The translations under genes and the position numbers were made by a program. A stretch of DNA of 64,000 nucleotides. Source: Nymphalis io (lineage: Eukaryota; Arthropoda; Insecta; Lepidoptera; Nymphalidae). The notes beneath the pieces were generated by a model. That model had not been told where the DNA came from. It made no database searches and saw nothing but the letters and a program-made list of their open reading frames with translations. This document shows, in pieces, positions 13,458-28,600 of the stretch (positions are counted from its first letter, which is position 1; the number at the start of each line of letters is the position of its first letter). The stretch lies in NCBI RefSeq assembly GCF_905147045.1, contig NC_065895.1:10297001-10361000 (forward strand), written 5' to 3'.

Positions 13458-15151
13458 ATGTGTGTCTTTTTCACACAAATTAAACTTTTTTTTAAGATAT
13501 ACTACAATAGGTTCTATCTACTATGCCTAGCAGTGAGAGATTTTCAAACTGATAAGTTGCTTTTATGTTTGAATCTTTATAATTTTAAATATAAAACATT
13601 TTAACGGAATTTTAATCTTCATCTTTGTAACATCTCGCATTCGTCGGCAGGTAAGAACGATATGTTGTGGATCCCAAGTTATTGTTTTATTTTAAATTTT
13701 ATGTTTGTTGTTTCTTTTTCGAAAAACAAGCAATACCAGAGTATAAAAATGAAATCGAGATTTTTTTAGCAGTACATCACTATTTTCACTTAAGTTTATT
13801 CGTAACCAAATCAAACACTATTAATTTTTGATTAAATTATTATTTAGTATAGTTTAATGAATTTCCGTTTCAATGAAAAAATATTTTTACTAAAGAAGAC
13901 TAGCTTTATTGTTTTTTTTATTTAAATGTAATTCATATGACTTTGCATTATTTTGTATTACTTTTATTGTTATTAATAAAATTAAATTATTAATAACTTA
14001 TAGCTACTGTCGCTGCTATATATATGCCATTATCATATCAATATAATTATGGACTCACCGATTAACGGACGTTAATTCAATTAATTCGGTTTTAATCTAA
14101 TAAAAAATATACAAAGTTAGTAATAAATATCAAACTAATTGCATATAAAATTCAAATTTGATGAAATTTAAACTTCTTGAAAAGAGAACAGGTGCATACT
14201 TTTAAATGAATTATTTTCTCTTAGAAATCTCACTTACAAATATATAACAATAGAATGAAGGAGAAATGTTAATTATCCACAATATGTGATTATGAATCTG
14301 TAATTGCTACAAAACTGCTAAATTCATAAGAGATGGTCCATACGCTGCGCGTCGGATGGGTGGATGAAAGCGTGACCGTGGATACCGTCAAATGATTAAA
14401 GCAAACGGACGACAAAAGCACAAATTGTGTTCCGTTGCAAAACAACTGTCCATATACGTAACTTAATTTGTTATAACATGAAATTTCTTTTCAAAGAAAG
14501 TTGCTGAATTTCAACGCGTCTTGTTAACAAGAAACAACACTTTTAAAACATTGTTTGCGTGTAATATAGAGGCTACAAATAAGTAAATATTAGTAATATT
14601 ATTTTGCAAAATGATACAACGTACAGTGAAAATTTTACGTTAAAATACTTATAATATATGTAAAAAAATGAAATAAATAAAGGAATAAAAAATAGTATTT
14701 AATAATTTTAAATAAACGCATGAAAGAGTTCTCTTTATCAAATGTAAAAAAAAAAAAACATTAAATTATTTTTAAGCATTCGACCAAGAACAAATATTTT
14801 AATGAACTGAAAACAAAACTACTATTTTTTATAATTTTCTATTATTATTTTTTCTCTTACAATAATCGAATTAATTAACGGTTACAGGGTACCCCAATTA
14901 TGATTATTTAATGTTTATAGCATTAAAATGTATAAATATGACTTGTCTTGATTCATGTGAAAGCCATAAAAAGATGATCTCAAAACATCCAATTAAATAT
15001 GAAAGGTGTGTGGTGGATTTGTGGGTAGTTTGCTAAAAGAAACTTGCTAAAATTTAAATTAACTGCTAATCATTTTAGAAAACGTTGTCTCGAAACCCAT
15101 AATATAGGCATCAAACAATTACTATCGCATAAATTTAAATAAATCACTGAC

Positions 15152-15227
15152 CTGATGCTGTCCAGCATTCGGGACACTCCTGACAAAGCGTTGACCAGTC
15201 GTAGGAAAGGTCCTCAAAACTCGCCAT
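15152..15227 (-). CDS. Possible first coding exon of an unrecognised gene running left
   Basis: An ATG at 15,227 on the minus strand has a strong start context (gccATGG). It opens 25 codons (MASFEDLSYDW ... CQECPECW) and then a splice-donor-like cag|gtcagt at 15,152. A CpG-rich block lies just upstream. I do not recognise the peptide, and I found no second exon to the left, so the gene would have to continue through a long intron or beyond position 1. The donor has C at +3, which is acceptable but not ideal. A chance open frame cannot be excluded. Confidence 0.4.
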
Positions 15228-15384
15228 GGCTATGGCTTTGTACCTATTACAAGTCCACAAGAAACATGCTACTTTGACACAAACACTTAGCACTATGTGA
15301 TTTTGCCAAAATCCTTGCGAAATATACTAAAGGCTGCAGTTTTTTATATCACTGAAAAATGATTGAATCATATGTTGTCATAAG

Positions 15385-15560
15385 CGCCGCAGGTGATAAA
15401 ACAAGTTCGCGGCGGTCGCGCTCTAAAGCCTCCGTATGTGCGCGCGCACACACATTAGCGGCCGGCGGAGCACTGCGCGGCAACTTCGCGGGCCACTCGG
15501 GATGTGTCGCCGCAAACCTGTTCCTCGGACTCTCAGCGAAGCATTCACTCACTGCGCGTT
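15385..15560. promoter_or_regulatory. CpG-rich island, candidate promoter
   Basis: About 175 bp is strongly GC- and CpG-rich (gcggcggtcgcgctc, gtgcgcgcgcacac, gcggccggcgg) inside otherwise AT-rich DNA. It lies about 160-330 bp upstream of the candidate ATG at 15,227 (minus). Both strands are open across it (plus 15359-15583, minus 15349-15552), which is expected from the composition and is not evidence of coding. A promoter with a 5' UTR is the best guess. Confidence 0.4.
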
Positions 15561-15599
15561 CTTACTTCTTTCGTTTTCAATGAACCGTTAACGATATTT

Positions 15600-18500
15600 T
15601 CTTTGGGAGTGTCTTATCAACATATCGCGTAATGTGACCGCATCTGCTACGTTTTAGCGCAGCCTTGGAAATTAATTTTATTGCAGTTTTTTTTTAAACT
15701 TTAACCTTGCTTATTAATTCAAATTAGGTAAAACGGCCGTTAAGTTACCATCTCTGGGCGACCTTATACACTTTACCCATACAAATTTCAAATGAAATCT
15801 AACCATAAAATTATTTTACTATTCCTTTGCCATAAACAATAAATAAATTTATTTGTATCCAAATTATCAACAAATATATAATTTTATTATTTGAACAGAA
15901 AAACATATCGTGAAACCGAAGAAATATGCGTTGTATTTAATAGTTTCGTAATCACAAGCAGAACTTAATCTTAGTTTCTTTAATGAAAATCTATATTCAT
16001 ATTATTCCAAGAGAAAAGGAAGTGAAAAAGTACGATGGATAGTATAATGTATGTGCGCTCATCGTACGTCAGAATATGCGGTCTATGTAAATGCTTACTC
16101 AATTTTATTTCGCATAAAGCATGGCATTAATTGCGAAGTCGTTGCTTTAACGTTGCCAAAGCAGAAAGCGGTAAGTGAACGCGATATTTACTCATTAAAT
16201 TAAAAACCTTTTACACATTTTATCTGTATTCGCATTGACTACACGTCTTTTAAAAAAATGTGGCTTACAAATATTTACTAATGGTTGAATCGAAAAATGA
16301 TTAACAAATGTGTGGTTATGTAATGGCGGTAAAAGTTGTGAAAGTTAAATCTTCATGTTATAATTATTATTTTATGTCTTATTTGGTTTTTTAAAAGTTA
16401 ACGCAGCGCGCCGTCCTTGAACTATAGTAGCACAGATAGTTAACCATGTTCAACGTAATGCAACGCAATACCAACATTTAAATACAGCTATTACGAAAAG
16501 GCATAACTTAAAATCTTATCTCGCTTTTTTATGAATTCTGTGAAATAAATGATAGATAGAATTGAAAAAAAAAATACTAGCAACATACATTTTAGTAGTA
16601 TTTACATAAATAATGTGTATGTAGATTTCTTGAATTATTGGCGTAGGTACTATTAAAGCAATCAATTATTAGTTTGTGCAAATATTTTTTTTTAAATTAT
16701 TTTGTTGACATTTTTCTATATATAAAATTATTTTTGAAAAATATTGATTTTCTTAAATTTTTAATCGACTAATCTGTTGATAACTTATATAATCAAATAA
16801 AAAAATATATTTTAAAAAGATAAATTTAATACAATTACAATCAATATTATTCTGCTGATTTGTGCATTTAGTATATTATTTCAGATAGCTAAATTATCTT
16901 GTTGGTAATGGCAACAACTCACGTGGTAAATAGGGCATGCTAGCTCGTGTTTCTCGTTAAGGCATGTTTGCGACTTTAATCAACATGTTCTTAAACAGTT
17001 TACTGCATCATATATTGTAACAATATTGTGATATCATAAAATATCTTCGTACTTTGAGAAACTGTAATAATTAGCTTCACTTTTATATAACCAATTTCGT
17101 ACAACGTGGAAGTCAGTATGAAAACAAATTTAGGGGATCGTATTTGAAACTCAGTTTGGATGTCAATATATTTTTTTATCAATCAGTGGTCCTTACAATG
17201 TTATAAAACCTCGCAGGTCCCGAATACATGAAATAAGGGCGATTTATGATGATGACTTGTCAAAGAGAACTCAAAGATTTCGCTAAATGGTAAAGTCGTT
17301 ACATATTAAACCTTAAAATAATGGTTATATGAACAAATTTAGAATGCAACCAACTCCAGTCATTAACGAGACAATAATTCGTTCTGTAATTATTACTTGT
17401 TTATCTCTTGTCTTTATTTGATGTCACAAAAAAGTAATTATAATAATATCTTCACCAGGCGGATAGTTTAAAGATCGTGAGAACTAATGTTTATATGATC
17501 AACAAAGTTCTCACTCATCAGAAAAGCTTATTATCATCAAAATTATATTATGTTTACTTATGATGGAACAAATCAAAGTATTCCTATTGTGATTTAGAAT
17601 TTAATTATCTTCTAAAGAAATATACGAATAACTTTTGTGTCTCTATGCTTCGGATAATAAAATATTGGTCGTTCAATTAAATCGACGTCTTTCGCGACAT
17701 TAATAGAAGAACGAAGACACCTATGTGCATATAAAGATAAACTTAAAAATCAAAATCTTAGCCGTTTCCGAGATACACGAAATAAATTCATATAACACAA
17801 GAATTACTAATATCACATTACAAGATAACATGAATGCCATGTAATATTAATCTGGTTATTACCGGCGGTTAATCGCATTGACTTATTTGAAAATTGAAGA
17901 TAAAGGTTGATTTATTATTATCACGTTTTTATTAACTCCTTTTTTGTCTTGCATATACTAACTACATTTTTAATACAAGAACAAATCAAATATCAAAATA
18001 GATTAAATCTAGTGATTTTAGATAAGATTGATTAATTTAAGCTACAATATCCCGTGTTAATATACTACACTCAGTTCACCGTCAGTTAACCGTGATCAAA
18101 ACTTTTTTTTTTGTCACATGTTTCGATATAACTGCATCTGCATCCTTATCACGGGGAAAATTTTAAAATCCAATAACGATTAGCATATGTTTCAGATTCA
18201 ATCCCACTCCAACTTTGACTATTCTACATTTATTCGGATTGGAACCGAGATGATATGATGTTAACATAAACCGTTATGTCAAAACTAAACTTAATTGTTA
18301 ACTTTAATCCCAATAGTCAATAATTAAATTAACCGTTTTAATTTATTAATTTTAATAATTATTACGCTTCGATTCGATTGCGATAAAGTGAAAATTTGTT
18401 AGTAGAATTAGTCCCCAGCTTGTAATTCATGATAGAATTCGAATATGATACATAAGATCAATAAAATACATCGCCAACGATTGAATTATACATATACCCA

Positions 18501-19524
18501 AAAATAAATCTAGAAAATCTAGCAATATTTTAACAGTTGATAAATCCTTGACAAATCGTTTTCGATGTAAAATTTTCTACTTATACATAACAGGCATGTT
18601 GCCTTATATTATTTTATAAAATATGATATAGATAAATTAATATACGTATTATAATTAGTAAAAAATTGTTATATTTCTTACCGGTTCTTTTAGGTAGAAG
18701 CTGCATTCTTAACCAGAGGTATAACATTGAATTCAGAAATATTTATCAAAGCCTTCTTGAAAAATAGTTTATTAGTAAGTATATAACAGCGATAAATTTT
18801 AAAAACTCACCGCTGCGGTTATGAATGTAACGGGAAGTTAAAAAATTCTATATTTAATGTACTAAAATATGAATAATTTTAATTGGTAAACAATATTACC
18901 GACTACCGTAAGACGCATATATAATATATGATTTTATTACCTATCATATAATTTATATAACATATTATTAAATATTCATAGATAAGTTAAACACAATAAT
19001 GACATGATAGTTATGGTTATAGATAGTTGTGGTTTTGTTGTATAAAGTACATATAGTGTGTAGCTTTAAACGCGTTTATTTCTTTGTTATGAAGTCACTG
19101 CGTGAACCTGTTTATAAATTGTAGTAAAGAAATTAAACTTTTTTTTTAGTTAAAATAATAATTAAAATTAGTTAATGAAGAAAAGTGGAGTAACTAAATT
19201 CATTATTATGTTGTTCTACATACAATTACCTATCATAAATTATTATTAGCATTTGATACATTGAATTATATTTTTGCGGCTTTATTGAAATTACGATACA
19301 ATATTTAAAAAATAATTTAAATTTCCACTGTTGTCAAGTCTAAGGTAATTCTTATTAAATATAGTATTATTGATTTTAATTTTCAACTCGAAGCGCTCGC
19401 TTATTCTCGCTAACTTACTTACAAATACAATGTAGCCGGTTTCGTTTCACGCAACTCAATAAAAGCCCTATTTATAAGATAAATAGGTAAACGAAAATAA
19501 ACAACACAAAATCTATTAATGCCT
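15600..19524. other. AT-rich intergenic DNA downstream of Prp31
   Basis: Between the CpG island and the Prp31 poly(A) signal. Apart from TIR element copy 2 I see no gene or clear repeat. Confidence 0.6.
18163..18416 (+). mobile_element. Unnamed TIR element (MITE-like), copy 2
   Basis: Shares the core cgattcgattgcgataaagt and the end gtagaattagtcccc with the other copies. The middle is longer and diverged. Confidence 0.5.
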
Positions 19525-19530
19525 TTTATT
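19525..19530 (-). terminator. Prp31 poly(A) signal AATAAA
   Basis: A canonical AATAAA on the minus strand lies 150 nt past the Prp31 stop codon (19,680-19,682). It is the first one downstream, so it is the likely end of the transcript. The function is inferred from position. Confidence 0.6.
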
Positions 19531-19679
19531 TCATTCACAAAACACACAATCACGAGGGGCTATGACCGTAACATTACATTTTCATTATTCACTTAAGTTA
19601 TGACGCAATAGTACGCTGAATTCTTTTCGCGTTGCTAACCTACAATAAATTTTTGGGTGCTTTTCGTCATGGAATGTAG

Positions 19680-22600
19680 TTATGTCGTTTCTTTTCCCAC
19701 TGATAAGAAACCGGAGGTATTGGAAAAATACTTAGCGTTTGCTTCATTTATTCGCGTTTCAGCTGCTTGTGGGTTGACGATTTCAAGACCCTGAAACAAT
19801 GAAAAAAAAAATTAAAAATGATCCTTCGAGCCTGAAATTTAGAGCCCAAAATTCATTCGCTGGTTTTTCTTAGGTCTGAAATACTTCCTTGAAAACAAGT
19901 AACAGATTTTAACACTCAATATAGGAAACGTTCTATATGTATTCATATTTATGATTCATTAAATTGAAAATTTTTAGTCAATGACTCGACTAAAAATTTT
20001 GTTATGTAAAAATCTTAACAACGATTTGTATTTATATTTTTATCTGTACTTTCTTCTCTTTTTAAATTTAGTGAATTATAAACTAATAAAAGTTTATAGT
20101 CAATATTTTGAACATCCAGTAATTTGTCACCATTATTCTCAGTCATCTACAAACTAAAATAAAAATTGATCTGATTTTCGACTTAAACGATGATTGCGGT
20201 TTAGTCACGAGAAAAAGCTAAACGACATTCGACAGAATTTGATAGCAATATCCGTAGCTTCGTTTACGTTCTCTAGCCATTCCAAACTATTATCATTTAG
20301 ATCTGTGATTACTTGAGGCGATGTTTCAGCTTCGTCATACACAAGTAGATAAGTAAGGCAATTGCTCACGATGACTTTTCATTTATTCGTAAAAGTGCGA
20401 CGCGTTGCTAGCCTGTGGATGATTAGACGTTGCGCCTGTCACTGTTATAGCGTATCGTCTGTTCATGAATTATTTTTCAAAGTTTTAAAAAGCCACATAC
20501 GTTTTTTTGCGTCACGAAATTTAAAAATAAAAAGCGGTGCGTTTTTTATTGTTGATGAGTAATTATAAATAATAAATTCCATCTCACGTTTTAACACACA
20601 ATAGAGATTAGACTACTTTTAATGAAATAATATATTTATAAAACTTAATTTATAAAATATTCATGAAAAACCACCACCATCATATTAATTTTCTTAGGAA
20701 AAATAAATAAATAGATATTTAATATAATGTCATTCACGTTCACATCGTTCCATTGCCTAAGTAATTAAGTAAAGTTAATTACTAAGATGAATTAGTGTCT
20801 TATCTGTCAATTAAATCTGATTGGATGACTCCGAATTATTACATAAATAAACCAATATGCATTCGATCTCGAAATATTCATATTTATAATTCAAATCTAT
20901 GAAAAATAAGGTTAATACTGGAAGCCGTGTGATAGTTTTGAAATATTTAAATGATTACACAATTTATACAAGAATCGATGAATAGTGTAATATTTATAGC
21001 GATGCTTTAGATTTAATGCGTATTTTAGGAAAATATGTAGCATTAAAGTTATCATAAAAAAGTAAGACAAAAAAGGTTGTGACGGCACATACAGACACAC
21101 AATACAGGTACAGACAATACAACATTATGTCATTTATAACAATATGTGTATATTTCATCATCATCATCATCAGCCGGTGTTCGTCTTCTACTGAACACAG
21201 ACTTCTGCTAGGCTACCGAGCCTGATCTTTAGCTTCCAATCAACGTCAGCCATTTTTCGTCTATCCTGCCACTAAGCCTGACGACGTCCCCCTCACATTT
21301 GCTAAGACTCGGTCTCAAGAACTCAATTTTTTAGCAATTAATTGTTATACGCTAATAGCTCATATTATCACGTTTCAATCAATTAAAAAATTTATATAAA
21401 GTACGAATGCACATGCCTAATTCAAAGAGGCTTTAAAAAGCGCTTTGGAATTGACTCTCACGTCAGATTTGTGTATATATCTAGTGTTCAACGTGATGCT
21501 ACCAACGGACCGGAACGTTGATTCTACCGAGCTGAATAATATGCGGTATATTGATTTAAGTAAGAATAATTTCCAGTAAGTGTATACCTATGTTAGAGTA
21601 TAGCGCAAAAACATAAAAATGCATCATACAGTATTACGATGTATCTCACTAATATTAAACTGCGCAAGTTTGAGTGTCTGTATATTTGTTACTTAACAAC
21701 GCCAAAACTACTGAACGGATTGAAATGCCGCTTGGCACGTACTTTACATATTCCGAAATGGAGTATAAATACGATGATTTCACTGGTGGTAGGGCTTTGT
21801 GCAAGCTCGTCTGGGTAGGTACCACCCACTCATCAGATATTCTACCGCAAAACAGCAATACTTGATATTGTTGTGTTCCGGTTTGAAGGGTGAGTGAGCC
21901 AGTGTAATTACAGGCACAAGGGACATAAAATCTTAGTTCCCAAGGTTGGTGGCGCATGGGCTATAAGCGATGGTTGACATTTCTTAGAATGCCAATGTCT
22001 AAGGGCGTTTGGTGACCACTTACCATCAGGTGGCCCATATGCTCGTCCACCTTCCTATTCTATAAAAAAAAAAAAAGATGATCTTTAGAAATTTAATTTT
22101 AATAAAAAAAAATACTATATTTAAATTACGCCTGGGTTTTTAGACTTATAACTATATTATACTATACTTTATATAAAATAAAAAATAATTTAATAAATTG
22201 TTTATTTAAAATAAGACTATTATAATTAAGAATACCAATTTCAAAGTACACGACTATAAATAAACAAAATCTATATACATAGCTAAATACCTCCATGGTA
22301 TGAAGGTACGATCATTTTAGTTCCTCTATAGTCATAAACACTACTGAAGACCGCATATCCTACAACGTTGCAAGCGCATAATCTTAAATGATTGCTATCT
22401 TCTAACGGTGATGAAGCCCGACGACTCGTACTTGGACCAAAGGTTGGCCAATAATACATATTAAACAACTACCATATCACATTATACAAAAATAATCAGT
22501 CAAAGAATTACGTGACGAAACAACAATGAGTAACTTGTGGCGTTACAGATCAACGCGTGGGCTAATTTTATTTCATATAAAAAGACAAACATTTGCAACA

Positions 22601-25600
22601 ATAGCAATCTATGCCGAATTATAAATAAAGAACTATATATTTTCGATATACTGTGATCGTTGGCAGTACCGAATTTAGGTTGTTGTATAAATGTCAGTGT
22701 AGATAATTGTTTAATCTCGCAATATCCGTATGAATTTTTGCTTTTCTTAAAACTTTGGACGAAACCATGTCCAATTCGACCAACATTTGCAATGATATCG
22801 GACGTTAAACCCATCGTAACCCGTGTAACGAGGCCCTGGCTAAGTATGTGTGCTTTAATGGCACCCTGTTTCCTTAGGTCGTTAACACTTCGGAATTGTA
22901 AGATTTAACACAATTGTATTGAAAACCGCAGGTATGAGGAACTGCGAGATAAGTATCATTAAAGAGATAAAAGACATAAATGGTTTATACGAGATTACAA
23001 ACATTCATATAGCCTTGGTTTGTTATTTATTTACTTGTAACAAATTTTAATATACAATTGATTCGATTAATAATTCAAATAAAAACTAAATGCTGGTTAA
23101 GGTTAATTGATAATTAAAATTGAATGAAGATAATAATATACAACAAAGATGCAGGACATTTTTTGTTATTATTTAAATTGCAGAATTAGTGTTTATCTTA
23201 TTAAATAAACTAACAAGAAATAGAATAACGAAATAAGAAATGTAATAGAGATTCGAAGTAACTAGATTCAACAGTTACAAGTGTTCAGAGCAATCATAAC
23301 CGAGCGAGCAGTGCACCTTGGGAGGTACATTTACATAAAACTTGTAGCTACATTTGATAGTATGTCAGCGATATACCAAAGGGCGTCATTTCCCTAACAC
23401 AAATACCAACAGCGAAACCTAAACGGTGAAAGTACTAAACAGATCGTCTGAAATACAAATAGGCTATTTTCTCGCTCACTTACATGCAGCTTGTAAATGA
23501 TCACTCCATTATGGTTTCAGCTAAATGTGAATAACCTAAAAATAAACCAAGTGAACATTGCCGGCATAGTGCAGATTTCTACTTTCCTAATGAACTTAAA
23601 ATATTACATTTGCTCCAGTACATAATATTAACGATACAGCCCATCATATTGAAGAAAGCATCGTTATATTTTATGGTCTATAAATTTCTTTATTTTCAAA
23701 CAAACGGTAGAAAACTTGTACTTTGATTAGGATATTTAAGTCGAATACGATGAACTCACGGAACGTAATATTTATGTATTTCAAATTTTCAAGTTTGTCT
23801 GTACGTTGCTAAAATATTTAACGATAACAAAAAAAATGCACACACATGCAAGGTATGTACGAAATGTATGTTTGTATATATATATTTTCGGGTGTAGACC
23901 CGAAAATGCAAATATTGTGCGATGCCATATCACCAGACGCCGAGTTTTATTTTGGTGCAAAATAAAAAATATATATTCTAATTCGTGGTCAGATGTTTTG
24001 TTACTCTTTTAGCTACTTTTTTTAATCAAAACCGATGTAGTTTTAAAAGAAATGAAGACTTACTTCAGTCAAGTTTTATATATATAACAAAACAGGTTTT
24101 TGGGATTTCTTTCATATTTTGGAATACAGTCAAAGTCAAAAATCGTTATTCAATATATAAACATTATAAAATTTCAAAAAATATATCAGCAGTTCGTAAT
24201 GAAACACCTCAGAGCTGAGAACAACTGGCGAAAGAAATTCAACGGCATTTTTATGTATTTTTTTACAACGATAGTTTTTTACAGTACAATTATTCATATT
24301 TCTATTTGAAACGGTCTCGAAGCAATCGTTTCATCCCAATGTGTGTTTTCATCTAAAAACTCATTAGTTTTATAATATCCAATTAACTCACAAACGTTCA
24401 AACATTTTTTTAGAATTTTGCTATAAGACATTAATTAGATTAATAGATTGATAAAATAAACTCTGTTTCATTCATCGGAAACTTTAGTTTAAACGTTTAG
24501 GTTTTTGTCAATATTTGCCATACGGAATCAACTTAAACCAAAGATTGTTAAAGTAGAATTGTATATTATTGTATATATTCGCCGAAATCGAAAAAAAATA
24601 TATAATACGACTCATCGTAATGATACGTAATTTAAAAAAAAAACATTTATCGAAACAAATTCATTTATTGATTTTATTGACTTGAAAGTCGACCGGAATT
24701 CGATAGCCTTGTGTGAAAGAGAGAATATGGTGTTCTGTAGTTGTTAAATGCCAGTTAGTATAATTAATAAGACTCCGCATGTTTAATGTGCTCAAGGGCT
24801 AGATTAACAATAGATAAAAAATTATTATCTTCGCCAATTTAACTAATAACTTACACAAGTACATGTTGTTTGTTTCACTAACTTCAGAAATTAACTTAAA
24901 TCTGTTATGTTTATTTAAAAAATAAATTTAAGTAGGCTCTTATAAGCTTTTTTGAATCGTCATTTCAAAAGATTAAATTAAATTTAAAGTTACAATATTT
25001 AAGGGAACAGCGTATTGTTTTTATTTTGATATGAAATAATAATAGAGAAAAATTCAGGAATGTTTAAAAAATTATATGACAGTTATTTCTGCGTACAATA
25101 AAATTGAGTGCGAAGAACAAAATTGAGTCCGGTCTGTTAAGAAGAACGAAAGTAACATCGCTATATACTTTACAATAATAATAATCAATGGGATAATAAT
25201 CATTCAAAGGTAAATGTTTATGTATTCATTTATAAAATCAAATCATTTATATTTACCTATCAAAATCTGATAAACAGTCCAGAATATTTTCTTATTTACT
25301 TTCTTCTATTTTCAGAATAAATCTTTTATTTGCTTTTCACTAAATTACATTGTGAAAGCAAAGTTATATTTATTATTATAATTAAACTCGTTAACGCAAT
25401 TAGTATGATAAAATGTATGAAAATATTAATGTATTCTAAGCGTTGTTAATTTTTGTAAATCCGACATTAGTTTCTTAATACAACTTAACAAACACACATT
25501 TAATTTTAATTGACGTATTAAGAATGCTTAGATAAAAATATTTATAATAATTATCTTGACCTGACAACCTTGAATAAAAAAGTCAACCGACACTTATGTT

Positions 25601-28600
25601 AAGCTCTCCCAAATGAAATAACAGCCTGTTTATGTCCCGCAGATGGGCTAAGACCTTATCTCCTACTCAAGAAAAATGTTTAGTGCTTATTTCAAACCGC
25701 TGTTCCAACGCGAGTTGATTAGCTCATGAGGCAGAATTTCATCCGACGAGTAGAAATTTCCCTACAATGTGGTCCTTTATTGGAGCACAAGATGAATTAT
25801 AAACACAAATTAAACACATTAAAACGCAGCGGTGCTTGCCTTTGAACCCGCAACTATCGGTCAAGATTCACACAATCATCATTCATTATTTCATATTCAT
25901 TGGGCCATTTCTGCTATTTCCCGCTTAACATTTTATTATTATTATAATTTCATACCCAAACTATATAATACGTACTTATTAATTAGGTAAGAAAATACAA
26001 ATGTATTATAGAACTGATATAGCTGAACATGAATCCCAAGTCACCGGTTAAACCCGAGCGTTCGTAAAAGCTTATTGTTAATCGTATTACTTCAATAAAA
26101 TTTTATTTCTTCTGAACAGGTATTTGCGCAGTAATGGAAACGCGTTTTTTACTGGCTATATAGACCCAGCTTGAGACTGAAGTACGTTCTTTTAAACCTC
26201 TAATATATTTAAAGCAGTTTTTTAACTATGTCTGATAAATTAATCGGTAAAAGTATCAATCGACTCATTATGTAAAATTTCACTTATAATTTCATTAAAA
26301 TATATCAAATAATTTCAGTGTGATGTAAACATTAAATATTTGAAAAAAAAATTATATTAAAAGTAATATCCGCCATGATTAATATTTCATATTATGTAGA
26401 TCACCAAAAAATTTAAAATAAGTTAAAATTGAAGCTAGTTACATTAAGAATGTTTTGAGTTATTTATGCATTTATTACGAATAATTAAAATCGAAATTTC
26501 TCTTTCATATGGTAACTCTAATTAAGTATTTAAAAGAAAGCATTTCATGTTTCCATTTATAAAAAAATAAATAAATAAACAATAAGTAATTTACATATTA
26601 AATAATCTTTTAAAAAAGAAAACTAATAAAATGACGCAAATAATCGAATGGTCTTTCGTGCTGGATTATTTAAAACACACATTACTCATTAGTTTCTTAT
26701 GACACTATAATTGTTCGATCGTTATTACGAACAAAAAACCACACATGCCGAGAAGATTCATTATCTCTATAAAATACATAGTCGAGTGTGCATATTAAGA
26801 ATGCGTGAGATAATGTCCCCATTATGATGTTACGATGACAATGGAACTCGCTAACCGCGTACAACGACATAGATTCTAACAATTGTTGAAGTGTTTATGT
26901 AATGTACTTTTTAGACGTACAATTCATTGATATGTTTACGTACAAGATGCAGTAATTAACTAAAAATTACTGTAGAGTTATAATCTTTTAACACTAGCAA
27001 GCATTTTTCTCACGATGTAAACTTCTTTTTTTTATTGTGATACTAATTAAGGCTTGAAATTTCTAAACTGAGTTGTTATTTAAGAGAAGTCTCGCTTTTA
27101 TATAGTTTTTATATCATATGCAGACGAGTTTTATGGCCTTTTAATGAAAAATAATGTTGGTAGTTTATTTGACACCTTTTTGAAATAGGTTTTGAGTTAT
27201 TACAATGAAACAGTGAATATATCTGTGAGTGTCCTTATGACCGATTCGGCCACGACAGCCATCCCAACGGAATCTGGCCAATTACAGCAGGTGATAATTA
27301 AATGCACACATGTGCACAAGCGCAAGTGCACTCTCTTTTCCCTCACATTCATAACTCCGGGAAGATAGCGATCCGACAAGACAGCTGTCCTCAACAGGCG
27401 CGGGACAAATGGGTTTACGTGCTTTCCGAGACACAGGAGTGCAAAACATTGTCGATTTTTAAATTCATAAACTCGGGATATAGAACAGTATACTACAGTA
27501 TTATTTAAGGGACGACGCAGATGGATCATATTTGTATGGTATCAATTTTGTAGCTCAAAAGCATATTACATAATAACGGTAATCAGGGGATATATCTGCA
27601 ATCCGGGTATTCTACTGTGCGCCTAACGAATATTATTCATCGTATCGAACGAATATAATCGTCGTTGGCTGCCGCGGTTAATTGTTACACCGAGGTGTAA
27701 GACTGCACAGACCCTGCACATCATCAATCGGGTTGTCGAAAAATAAAAATTTATGTTTTATATGAATGTAAGTAGAACAACTAGATTGTATTATAAAATA
27801 ATGAGACTGCACTATATCATTAAGATTGGCCTGTAATGATAATTTTAAGATGTAAAATAAATAAAACACATTTGTATATTTTTCCTTAAATACAAAGTTG
27901 TAATCGATTGTAACCTTTATTTGCATTTACAAGATAATCTTGTATATCTACAAACAATATACGGTGCGGTGTAAAAGACTATAGACCTTGAAAAAAAAGG
28001 CCTGGCCGTTTCAAATTATTGTAAACAATAATTGTTTTAAATGTAAAAACGAAAACAATAAAACCGCTGAGTCATTTTCGCCCGTTCTACTCAAATCTCA
28101 GATATTTCAAAAATATGCTTCTATTTAAAACAGTCATTGACTATCGTTCATTTTTATGAAGAGAATAATTTCACGATGAAAAGGTCTCGAATAGTCAAAT
28201 AATATATCAGACCTTCGCTATAAAATTTTTAGTTTCATCTTACATTATGTAGGAAAAACAGTTAGTAACAGTTAACCTATCCGATATTGCCGTATTTGAC
28301 TCGATCTATAGTTCAATCTGCGGAGCGAATATTTTACGCTGTTATAACCACTAAACGATGCTATCAAGCTACTTTATTATCGTATCGTGCTGATTTCCAA
28401 CAAGCCTTTTGTGATTACGGAACCGCTCTGATTTATATCAGTTTAATTTCTCCCTTAAAGGTCATAAAGGCTTTTATCTCAATCACAACCTCAATAGCTT
28501 AATGTCATACTTACCACCTAGCAACTGACAGTCGCAGGTTCAATACTACCCTGGGCTATCGTCCCCACTCTTATCGTACTTGAAACACATTTATACAATT

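Larger units (their letters stand above)
8291..15151. other. AT-rich non-coding stretch
   Basis: No gene recognised. Holds the inverted repeat at 9.0 kb, an old family B SINE and a possible SINE A fragment. Positions 11571-11790 are less AT-rich than the rest but give no open frame or repeat match within the window. The remaining 1-7,724 region is similar outside the listed repeats. Confidence 0.6.

Noticed and set aside
15349..15583. Overlapping 67-74-residue open frames on both strands
   Set aside because: They lie in the CpG-rich block, where stop codons are rare by composition.
27200..27529. 109-codon minus-strand frame in Prp31 intron 8
   Set aside because: No recognisable family, no splice context, and a competing plus-strand frame of similar quality.
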